DNA of 64,000 nucleotides from Enterococcus asini ATCC 700915. GTDB lineage: Bacteria; Bacillota; Bacilli; Lactobacillales; Enterococcaceae. The stretch is from contig NZ_ASVU01000002.1 in NCBI RefSeq assembly GCF_000407365.1, forward strand, positions 186,001 to 250,000. The letters run 5' to 3'. This document shows, piece by piece, positions 35,479-44,469 of the stretch. Each line of letters begins with the position of its first letter. Position 1 is the stretch's first letter. The notes under the pieces were generated by a model. The model had not been told where the DNA came from, searched no databases, and saw only the letters and a program-made list of their open reading frames with translations. A program made the position numbers and the translations under genes.

Positions 35479-36300
35479 ATGGATTTATTAGCGACCATCA
35501 GCAGTTATTTTCCATCGTTGAGTAAATCGGAAAAAAAAGTTGCCCAATTAATCTTAAGTAGTCCAGATGAAGTGGAAAATTTGTCCATTAACGAATTGGC
35601 CTTAATGGCCGGCGTGGGGGAAAGTACAATTGTTCGCTTTGCTCGAAAAATCGGTCTGGGGGGCTTCCAAGACTTAAAAATTGCTTTGGTAAAATACCAA
35701 ACGGCTCAGAAAAAGGTTGATTACGATGAAGGCGATGAGGTCAAAGACGAGATTTATCGCCAATTTCTGGAGAGTTTACAAGACACACGAAACTCTATCA
35801 ATCAAAATCAAATCGACCAAGCCGCAGAAATGATTCATCAAGCGGAGCATATTTATATCTTTGCTGTGGGGACTTCCGGTATGGTGGCCATGCAGTTGAG
35901 CAATCGGCTAAAACGCCTAGGGAAATTTGTGGAGTACGGCCCCGACGGCCAGCTGCAAAGCATTTATTCCACCTTGACCAAACCAAGTGATTTGGTGATT
36001 GCCATTAGTACCTCAGGGAATACCAAAGAAGTGATTCAAAACATTGAATTGGCCCAAGAAAATGGCGTGAAGGTTATTACCATTACGAATTTTATCAATG
36101 CGCCGTTAACTCACGTAGGAGATTTGTCCTTGGTGGCTTCTTCAAAAATGTTTTATTCCGACGCAGGGTCTTTTGCTGCGCCGATTAATCAGTTATACTT
36201 ACTGGACACTTTGTTGAAGACTTTGGTGGAACTAGCACCAGAAACCTACCATGGCATTCGCAATTTGACCAATCAAGCCTTGATGAAACGACTGGATTAA
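35479..36300 (+). CDS. MurR/RpiR family transcriptional regulator
   Basis: The 273-residue regulator has an N-terminal HTH_6 domain (about 1-77, with LSKSEKKVAQLIL and MAGVGESTIVRFARKIG) and a C-terminal SIS sugar-phosphate-binding domain (about 120-250, with AVGTSGMVAMQL and ISTSGNTKEVIQ). Such proteins sense phosphosugars such as MurNAc-6-P, GlcNAc-6-P or ManNAc-6-P. Placed right after nanE-HAD-DUF4127-EIIC, it is the likely regulator of that set. It is transcribed from its own promoter. Confidence 0.9.
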   Translation: MDLLATISSYFPSLSKSEKKVAQLILSSPDEVENLSINELALMAGVGESTIVRFARKIGLGGFQDLKIALVKYQTAQKKVDYDEGDEVKDEIYRQFLESLQDTRNSINQNQIDQAAEMIHQAEHIYIFAVGTSGMVAMQLSNRLKRLGKFVEYGPDGQLQSIYSTLTKPSDLVIAISTSGNTKEVIQNIELAQENGVKVITITNFINAPLTHVGDLSLVASSKMFYSDAGSFAAPINQLYLLDTLLKTLVELAPETYHGIRNLTNQALMKRLD

Positions 36301-36367
36301 GTTCTACTATTCTATTGGGTGTCTTACTAGTGGCCCCGGCTCGTTTCAAATGAAGAAAGGAAGCAAC

Positions 36368-37519
36368 ATGAAGGAATCAACCAAACGCATTTCCGCGTAC
36401 ATTCATATCCCGTTTTGTGAACACATCTGTTACTACTGTGACTTCAATAAAGTATTTAAGGAAGGCCAGCCCGTCGATGAGTACATCGAAATGTTGCTGC
36501 GAGAGATGGAGTTGACTTTAGCGCAACAGCCTATCGACGCGAGTCCTACTTTGTACGTGGGAGGGGGCACGCCTACTTCGTTGTCAGACAAGCAATTGGA
36601 CCGCCTGTTAGGAGGAATTAACCAACTCTTCCCCATGGAAACCGTGGAGGAGTTCACCTTGGAGGCCAATCCAGGGGACCTTACTATGGATAAACTCCAA
36701 GTTTTGAAAGATCACGGTATTGACCGCTTGTCCATGGGGGTCCAGACTTTCGACGACAAATTATTGAAGAAAATCGGACGGAAACATACGGCAAGGGATG
36801 TCTATGATTCAATTGCACTATTGGAAAAGGCCGGCTTTGACAATGTCTCGATTGACTTGATCTATGCTTTACCGGGGCAAACCTTGGAGAGTTTTCGGGA
36901 TACTTTGCAACGAGCCTTGGCGTTAGACTTGCCCCATTATTCCTTGTATTCCTTGATATTGGAAAACAAGACTATGTTTATGAACTGGGTGCGCCAAGGT
37001 CGTTTGACTTTACCGGATCAAGAAGAAGAGGGCTTGATGTTTGAAGAGACCATCCGAGCGATGGAAGCTGGAGGACGATACCAATACGAAATCAGCAATT
37101 TTGCAAAATCAGGGAAAGAATCCAAGCACAACCAAGTCTATTGGCAAAATGAACATTACTTTGGCTTTGGTGCCGGAGCGAGTGGCTACCTTGGTCGTGA
37201 ACGTTACAAAAATTTTGGTCCTATTCAACATTACTTGGCTCCTTTAAGAGAAGGTCATCTACCCGTTTACGAAAAAGAGACGTTGACTCGGAACAATCAA
37301 ATCGAAGAAGAACTGTTTTTAGGTTTGCGGTTACTCTCTGGTGTGGAAAAGACACATTTTGCTGAGAAATTCGGTGTGACTTTAGAAACAGTCTACGGTC
37401 CAGTTTTAAAAGAATTGGTGGATAAAGGTTGGTTAGTAGATGAGCCTGATCGAATTCGTTTGACCCAAACTGGTTTGTACATCGGCAATGACGTATTTGA
37501 ACGCTTTTTATTGGATTAG
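36368..37519 (+). CDS. hemW: Radical SAM family heme chaperone HemW
   Basis: The 383-residue protein carries the radical-SAM CX3CX2C motif CEHICYYC followed by F/N (DFN), YVGGGTPTSL and the HemW C-terminal domain. HemW resembles oxygen-independent coproporphyrinogen oxidase but acts as a heme chaperone; the Cys pattern and the FALSE-friend similarity mean older annotations call it HemN. The ATG at 36368 follows AAAGGA; an ATG at 36350 lies before the ribosome site. It sits directly upstream of hrcA, the usual Bacilli order. Confidence 0.9.
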   Translation: MKESTKRISAYIHIPFCEHICYYCDFNKVFKEGQPVDEYIEMLLREMELTLAQQPIDASPTLYVGGGTPTSLSDKQLDRLLGGINQLFPMETVEEFTLEANPGDLTMDKLQVLKDHGIDRLSMGVQTFDDKLLKKIGRKHTARDVYDSIALLEKAGFDNVSIDLIYALPGQTLESFRDTLQRALALDLPHYSLYSLILENKTMFMNWVRQGRLTLPDQEEEGLMFEETIRAMEAGGRYQYEISNFAKSGKESKHNQVYWQNEHYFGFGAGASGYLGRERYKNFGPIQHYLAPLREGHLPVYEKETLTRNNQIEEELFLGLRLLSGVEKTHFAEKFGVTLETVYGPVLKELVDKGWLVDEPDRIRLTQTGLYIGNDVFERFLLD

Positions 37520-37547
37520 AAGACGCCTGTGGGAGTCTTCTTTTTTT
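37518..37547 (+). terminator. Terminator after hemW
   Basis: AGAAGAC (37518-37524) pairs with GTCTTCT (37535-37541), followed by a run of Ts. Confidence 0.85.
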
Positions 37548-37570
37548 GTCTTTATGCTTTCTTAAATAAT

Positions 37571-37597
37571 TTAGCACTCTCCTTAAACAAGTGCTAG
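37571..37597. promoter_or_regulatory. CIRCE element 1 (HrcA operator)
   Basis: TTAGCACTC-N9-AAGTGCTAG matches CIRCE (TTAGCACTC-N9-GAGTGCTAA) at 16 of 18 arm bases. It lies upstream of the -35 box of the hrcA promoter. Confidence 0.88.
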
Positions 37598-37614
37598 ATT
37601 TCTAGCTAAAATCC

Positions 37615-37642
37615 TTGACATATAGAGGGAGTGTGATATATT
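37615..37642 (+). promoter_or_regulatory. hrcA-grpE-dnaK promoter
   Basis: TTGACA (37615-37620), 16-bp spacer, TATATT (37637-37642). TATAAT at 37643 overlaps but is spaced too far. The promoter lies between the two CIRCE elements. Confidence 0.8.
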
Positions 37643-37652
37643 TATAATCGTG

Positions 37653-37679
37653 TTAGCACTTAACGATATGGAGTGCTAA
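37653..37679. promoter_or_regulatory. CIRCE element 2 (HrcA operator)
   Basis: TTAGCACTT-N9-GAGTGCTAA matches CIRCE at 17 of 18 arm bases. It covers the transcription start region just upstream of the hrcA ribosome site. Confidence 0.95.
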
Positions 37680-37694
37680 CAAGGGGTGAATGAC

Positions 37695-38747
37695 ATGTTG
37701 ACAAGTAGGCAACAAAGTATTTTACGTCTCATCATCCAGAACTTTACTCAAACCGGTTCTCCGGTGGGGTCAAAGAAACTGATGGAAGAAGGCATCGACG
37801 TTAGTTCCGCCACAATTCGTAATGAGATGAAAGCACTGGAAGATTTGGGACTCTTGCAAAAGACCCATTCCTCATCAGGCCGGATTCCTTCTTTATTGGG
37901 CTATCGCTATTACGTCGATCATCTTTTACAACCTAGTCGAGTCAATCAAAGGGAGATTCAAAAAATTCGCCGCTCCTTCCAAGGAGAGTTTCATGAGCTC
38001 AATGAAATCATGAAACAGTCGGTGGATATCCTGTCTGATTTGACTAGTTACACAGCCTTGTCTTTAGGACCGGATGTGAAGAATCGTCGTTTGACTGGTT
38101 TTCGCATCGTGCCGTTGAATCGGCGCCAGGTGGTTGCGATTTTAGTAACCGACAAGGAAAACGTGGAAAGTCAGGTCTTTGAAATCCCGGCATCGGTTTC
38201 GGGAGCAGATTTGGAAAAAGTCGTTCGAATTCTCAATGACAAATTGGTAGGCGAACCGCTAACTACGGTGTATCAAAAACTGCACACGGAAATGCCGATC
38301 TTCTTACGGAAGTATTTCCAAACTCCGGATGGCATCTTGACTTTAGTAGATACCATGTTGGGACGGGCTTTCGAGGAGAAGGTCTTTGTGGGTGGCCGTA
38401 TGAACTTTGTGGACTTTGAACCTGCCCAAGACGTGAGTCAGTTTAAACTGATGTACACGCTACTGAAAGACCCAGAGGGACTCACACAGCTTTTGATTCC
38501 AGTGGATCAAGGGATTCAAATCCGCATTGGTGATGAGTTGGGCAATGAGCTCTTTTCCAATATGAGCTTGATTCAAGCATCTTATCAGATTGATGGACAC
38601 GGTACGGGAACCATCGCCCTGTTGGGACCGACAAATATGCAGTATTCCCGTCTGTTCAGTCTAGTCGATGCGTTTCGTCATGAGCTGGCTGCTAAAGTGG
38701 CCGATTATTACAAGTCTTTAGACGAAACCGGTGGCTGGAACCAATAA
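37695..38747 (+). CDS. hrcA: Heat-inducible transcription repressor HrcA
   Basis: This 350-residue repressor binds CIRCE and shuts off chaperone genes; GroE normally keeps it active. The N-terminal winged helix includes LTSRQQSILRLIIQNF, GSPVGSKKL and SSATIRNEMKALEDLGLL, followed by THSSSGRIPS. The rest is the GAF-like dimerisation region. The ATG at 37695 follows AAGGGG by 8 bases; GTG at 37686 overlaps that site. It is first in hrcA-grpE-dnaK and thus autoregulated through the two CIRCE elements. Confidence 0.97.
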   Translation: MLTSRQQSILRLIIQNFTQTGSPVGSKKLMEEGIDVSSATIRNEMKALEDLGLLQKTHSSSGRIPSLLGYRYYVDHLLQPSRVNQREIQKIRRSFQGEFHELNEIMKQSVDILSDLTSYTALSLGPDVKNRRLTGFRIVPLNRRQVVAILVTDKENVESQVFEIPASVSGADLEKVVRILNDKLVGEPLTTVYQKLHTEMPIFLRKYFQTPDGILTLVDTMLGRAFEEKVFVGGRMNFVDFEPAQDVSQFKLMYTLLKDPEGLTQLLIPVDQGIQIRIGDELGNELFSNMSLIQASYQIDGHGTGTIALLGPTNMQYSRLFSLVDAFRHELAAKVADYYKSLDETGGWNQ

Positions 38748-38773
38748 GATTGATAAAGAAGGGAAGTTAAGAC

Positions 38774-39310
38774 GTGTCTGAAAAAGAAGAATTCACAGAA
38801 GAAGTGGAAGAACTAAAAGATTTGGAAACTGAAGCTGAAGAGAAAGCTGAAGCCGTTTCTGAAATCGAAAAGCTCACCACGGAGCGGGATCAGTTTGAGG
38901 ACCAGTTTTTACGGGCTCGAGCGGAAATCGCCAATATCACCAATCGCAATCGCAATGAACGGGAACAATTGCAAAAATACCGTTCGCAAGATTTAGCGAA
39001 AAAATTGCTATCATCCATTGACAACCTGGAACGAGCATTGCAAACCGAAGTTCAAGACGAACAAGGGGCTAGCTTGAAAAAAGGCGTGGAAATGGTTTTA
39101 GAAGGTTTGTTAGCGGCTTTGAAAGAAGAAGGCGTGGAAGAAATTCCGGCAGCCAAAGGCGATGCCTATGATCCTAACGTGCACCACGGGGTTCAAATCG
39201 TGCCTGCCACTGAGGATTTGCCGGCGGACACTATCGTGGAAGTCTTCCAAAAAGGCTACCGCTTGCATGACCGAGTATTACGACCAAGCATGGTCATCGT
39301 AGCACAATAA
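38774..39310 (+). CDS. grpE: Nucleotide exchange factor GrpE
   Basis: The 178-residue co-chaperone releases ADP from DnaK. It has a highly acidic, Glu-rich N-terminal 45 residues, a long coiled coil, and the C-terminal beta domain with YDPNVHHGVQIVP and FQKGYRLHDRVLRPSMVIV. The start is GTG after AAGGGAAG. It lies 26 bases downstream of hrcA in the same operon. Confidence 0.96.
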   Translation: MSEKEEFTEEVEELKDLETEAEEKAEAVSEIEKLTTERDQFEDQFLRARAEIANITNRNRNEREQLQKYRSQDLAKKLLSSIDNLERALQTEVQDEQGASLKKGVEMVLEGLLAALKEEGVEEIPAAKGDAYDPNVHHGVQIVPATEDLPADTIVEVFQKGYRLHDRVLRPSMVIVAQ

Positions 39311-41194
<1,884 letters not shown>

Positions 41195-41241
41195 GCCGAC
41201 TCTTCCAAATGAATGACAACCTGGCTTAGGCCACGAAAAGG

Positions 41242-41273
41242 ACAGCCAAAGTGACATACTTTGGCTGTTTTTT
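41242..41273 (+). terminator. Terminator after dnaK
   Basis: Perfect 10-bp stem (41242-41251 with 41259-41268), loop TGACATA, run of Ts. Confidence 0.9.
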
Positions 41274-41337
41274 CCCAGTTAGGGTCAGTTTCTACCTCTT
41301 TTTCCACGGGAAAAGGGTGCAGTGCCCCTAGGAGATA

Positions 41338-41346
41338 TGGTAAAAT
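41338..41346 (+). promoter_or_regulatory. dnaJ promoter, extended -10
   Basis: TG-G-TAAAAT (41338-41346), about 60 bases before dnaJ. No clear -35 and no CIRCE element are seen here. Confidence 0.5.
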
Positions 41347-41405
41347 AGCCAGTGCATAAATGCCTAACTGTTTTCAGTTAGCTTTTTGAAGTAGGAGGAA
41401 AGCCA

Positions 41406-42572
41406 ATGGCAGAGAAACGAGATTACTATGAAGTCCTCGGTGTAGCAAAAGGGGCAACAGATGATGAAATAAAAAAAGCATACCGCAAGCTTTCCAAAAA
41501 ATACCATCCGGATATTAACAAAGAACCAGATGCAGAAGAAAAATTCAAAGAGATTTCCGAAGCCTATGAAGTCTTAAGCGATGCCCAAAAACGGGCGGCT
41601 TACGATCAATACGGCCATGCTGGAACCAACCCGAACTTCGGTGGTGGCGGTGGTTTTGGCGGCGGCTACGGGGACTTCGGTGGTTTTTCTGGCGGCGGTT
41701 TTGGTGGCTTTGAAGATATTTTTGACACATTCTTTGGCGGTGGTGGTTCCCGAGGAGCCAATCCGAATGCACCACGGCAAGGGGCAGACTTACAGTACAC
41801 GATTAAGCTGAAGTTTGAAGAAGCGATTTTTGGCTTGGAAAAAACGATTCGCTACAATCGTGAAGAAGAATGTCATACTTGTCACGGGAATGGGGCAAAA
41901 CCAGGCACACAACCGGAAACGTGTCACAAATGTGGCGGTTCTGGGTCCATTAATGTGGAACGACAAACACCACTTGGCCGGGTCATGAGCCGTCAAACCT
42001 GTGATGTCTGTCATGGTACCGGGAAAGAAATCAAAGAACCATGCCCAACTTGTGGCGGTTCTGGACATGAAAAGAAAGCCCACGAATTGAAGGTCAATGT
42101 GCCTGCCGGGGTCGAAGATGGTCAACAAATGCGTTTGCAAGGCCAAGGGGAAGCCGGTACGAATAACGGCCCTTACGGTGATTTGTATGTAGTCTTCCGG
42201 GTTGAAGAAAGTGATATCTTCAACCGAGAAGGGGCAGAGATTTACTATGAACAACCATTGAACTTTGTCCAAGCGGCTTTAGGGGACGAAATCAACGTTC
42301 CTACCGTTCACGGAGATGTGAAGTTGAAAATTCCTGCGGGAACCCAAACAGGGACGAACTTCCGCTTACGTGGCAAAGGCGCACCGAAATTGCGAGGCAA
42401 TGGCAATGGGGACCAAACCGTTCGTGTGAAAGTCATGACGCCACGGAATTTAAGTGAAGACCAAAAAGCAGCGTTACGGCAATTTGCAGAAGTTAGCGGA
42501 GATAAGATCAATGAATCCGAATCTTCGGAAGGATTTTTCGACAAGATGAAGGACGCTTTTAAGAAGAAATAG
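41406..42572 (+). CDS. dnaJ: Chaperone protein DnaJ (Hsp40)
   Basis: The 388-residue co-chaperone stimulates DnaK ATPase. It has a J domain (1-~70) with HPD in KYHPDIN, a Gly/Phe-rich linker (about 75-120), a zinc domain with four CxxCxGxG repeats ([32 protein letters not shown]), and the C-terminal peptide-binding domain. The ATG follows AGGAGG. It follows dnaK but has a terminator and likely promoter in between. Confidence 0.97.
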   Translation: MAEKRDYYEVLGVAKGATDDEIKKAYRKLSKKYHPDINKEPDAEEKFKEISEAYEVLSDAQKRAAYDQYGHAGTNPNFGGGGGFGGGYGDFGGFSGGGFGGFEDIFDTFFGGGGSRGANPNAPRQGADLQYTIKLKFEEAIFGLEKTIRYNREEECHTCHGNGAKPGTQPETCHKCGGSGSINVERQTPLGRVMSRQTCDVCHGTGKEIKEPCPTCGGSGHEKKAHELKVNVPAGVEDGQQMRLQGQGEAGTNNGPYGDLYVVFRVEESDIFNREGAEIYYEQPLNFVQAALGDEINVPTVHGDVKLKIPAGTQTGTNFRLRGKGAPKLRGNGNGDQTVRVKVMTPRNLSEDQKAALRQFAEVSGDKINESESSEGFFDKMKDAFKKK

Positions 42573-42618
42573 AAAAAAGGAAGGAAACCAAATTTAATTG
42601 GTGCCCTTCCTTTTTTTT
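42573..42618 (+). terminator. Terminator after dnaJ
   Basis: GGAAGG (42579-42584) pairs with CCTTCC (42605-42610); an inner ACCAAATT/AATTGGT helix extends it; eight Ts follow. Confidence 0.88.
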
Positions 42619-42646
42619 GGTATGCTGTAACAAAGGAGTGAAACCG

Positions 42647-43693
42647 ATGATAAGAAGTTTTCGTAGTCCCCAAAAGTATCTGCAAGGTCCCGGGGTGTTT
42701 CAGAGCGCTTTAGCAGAAGTACGGCGTCTAGGAACCAAAGGACTTTTGGTGACGGATGGGTTTGTCTATCAACTGGTAGGCAAAGAGCTAGAGCAAGCAT
42801 TACAAGGTTTAGAGATGGAGATTCAAGTTCTGTTGGTGGACGAGATAGTATCCTTGGAAGATTTACTTTCAAAGGGAACGTGTGAGGTGGTCATTGCACT
42901 AGGCGGGGGTCGTGCAATTGATATAGGGAAGACCTTGGCAGCTCGCGGTGGTTGGCGTTGTGCCGTATTGCCCACTTCGGCAGCTACGGATGCGCCCACA
43001 TCCAGTATTTCCGTGACCTATGATTCAAATGGAGCTTTTTTAGGCTACGAGCATTATCCTTTTAATCCGGACTTGGTTCTGGTAGATAGTCAGGTGATTT
43101 TTCATGCTCCGGGGAAATTTTTAGCTCAGGGGATTGCCGATGGACTTTGTACCTATGTAGAAGCGACTACGGTTTGGGAGCAAAAAGAGCAGGGGTTAAA
43201 CAATGAGCGACCAACCATTGCTGCCGTGGCATTGGCGAAAGCTTGTCGGGATACCTTATTGGCAGACGGACGGCAAGCTTTACAAGACCAAGCAAAAGGA
43301 GTCCACAGTCAGGCTTTTGAGAATGTGGTGGAAGCCAATATCTTACTCAGCGGCTTAGGATTTGAAAATGGTGGCTTGAGTTTGGCCCATGCTTTTCACA
43401 ACACCCTTTTAGGTGACCGGTCGCTATCGGTTTCTAGAAGTCATGGAGAAATCGTCGGCGTCGGCCTTTTGTTGCAATTAGTAGTAGAAGAATCAGAGGA
43501 GTTTTCGACGTATCGAGAATTTTTAGCGGAAATTAGGCTACCGCTCACCTTAAAAGCACTAGGGGTGACCTTAACGCCTACTCAAGCAGAATTCTTGGCT
43601 CAAGGAATACTCGCTGCTGCGACTAAGGGCAATCCATTAAAGGCTGGGATTACCAAAGCAGATCTACTCGCGGGGTTAGCAACATTAGCATAA
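42647..43693 (+). CDS. Glycerol dehydrogenase-like zinc/iron-containing alcohol dehydrogenase
   Basis: The 348-residue protein belongs to the GldA-type family III dehydrogenases. Metal ligands fit D165 in IADGL, H248 in SLAHAF and H266 in SHGEI; PTSAATDAPTSS (109-120) is the typical core. The nucleotide-binding turn is GGGRAIDIGK rather than the usual GGGKTLDTAK, hinting at an altered cofactor or substrate. It may oxidise glycerol or another hydroxy compound. The ATG at 42647 follows AAAGGAG; there is an earlier in-frame TTG inside the dnaJ terminator. The TVP38-like gene follows 20 bases after. Confidence 0.82.
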   Translation: MIRSFRSPQKYLQGPGVFQSALAEVRRLGTKGLLVTDGFVYQLVGKELEQALQGLEMEIQVLLVDEIVSLEDLLSKGTCEVVIALGGGRAIDIGKTLAARGGWRCAVLPTSAATDAPTSSISVTYDSNGAFLGYEHYPFNPDLVLVDSQVIFHAPGKFLAQGIADGLCTYVEATTVWEQKEQGLNNERPTIAAVALAKACRDTLLADGRQALQDQAKGVHSQAFENVVEANILLSGLGFENGGLSLAHAFHNTLLGDRSLSVSRSHGEIVGVGLLLQLVVEESEEFSTYREFLAEIRLPLTLKALGVTLTPTQAEFLAQGILAAATKGNPLKAGITKADLLAGLATLA

Positions 43694-43713
43694 GTTAAAG
43701 GACGAGGGAAGAA

Positions 43714-44415
43714 GTGGTGGCGTTGGAAAAAGAGCTGGAAAAAATCAAACAAAATAAAGCGATTGCCATTGGTATTGGGGTGGCGCTCTTAGTCTTGCTT
43801 TTGCTACTTTTGTATTTTGCCTACCATCGGGACTTGCAGCTGTGGTTTAATCCGGAAGTTTCTGAGGAACTGGTACTAAAACAAATCCGTTCCCATGGGG
43901 TAGCAGTGGCGCTCTTGTTCTTTTGTTTAATCGGAATCATGTGTGCCATACCTGGGGTGCCCACCTCGGTAGTCTGCGTCTTTGTGGGTGTTTGTTACGG
44001 CCCTGTGGTGGGGAGCTTGATCAACATCGGGGGCAATCTTATGGGAAATTTGGTGGCTATTGCCTTGTTTCGACGAATTAAATTAATCGACAAACGCCAT
44101 GGAAAAAATGAATGGGTCAAAGCAATTTCCAGGATGAAGCACCCGAAAGTAGGCTTGACACTAGGATATATGATTCCCGTTGTGCCCACCTTTTTGGTGA
44201 ACTACACGGCAACTTTAAAAGGCTACACCGAAAGGGAGGTCTTGCTCCCGGTGTTACTGGGAGTCTTGCCCACCTCGGTTTTCTACGCACTAGGCGGTGA
44301 CGCTCTGTTGTCGGGGAATTTTCGCCGGTTGCTTTTGGTGGCAGCAGGATTAGTGGTAATCTTGCTTTCAGTGGGGCTCTTAAAGCGTCATGAAAAACGA
44401 GAGAAAGCCAAATAA
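43714..44415 (+). CDS. TVP38/TMEM64 (DedA-like) membrane protein
   Basis: The 233-residue protein has about five to six membrane helices and the VTT-domain features: GIMCAIPGVPTSVVCVFVGVCYG with a re-entrant loop, IGGNLMGNLVAI and LGYMIPVVPTFLVNY. The superfamily includes lipid scramblases and carriers; a substrate is not known here. The start is GTG at 43714 after GAGGGAAG. It probably forms a two-gene unit with the upstream dehydrogenase and ends at a shared convergent terminator. Confidence 0.85.
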   Translation: MVALEKELEKIKQNKAIAIGIGVALLVLLLLLLYFAYHRDLQLWFNPEVSEELVLKQIRSHGVAVALLFFCLIGIMCAIPGVPTSVVCVFVGVCYGPVVGSLINIGGNLMGNLVAIALFRRIKLIDKRHGKNEWVKAISRMKHPKVGLTLGYMIPVVPTFLVNYTATLKGYTEREVLLPVLLGVLPTSVFYALGGDALLSGNFRRLLLVAAGLVVILLSVGLLKRHEKREKAK

Positions 44416-44457
44416 ACAAGCGTCAGAGAAGACCACAGTCTTTTCTGACGCTTGTTT
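44414..44457. terminator. Bidirectional terminator between convergent genes
   Basis: A nearly perfect 20-bp stem (44414-44433 with 44438-44457) between the TVP38-like gene and the minus-strand P-type ATPase gene. Confidence 0.9.
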
Positions 44458-44469
44458 GTTTAATTGAAA

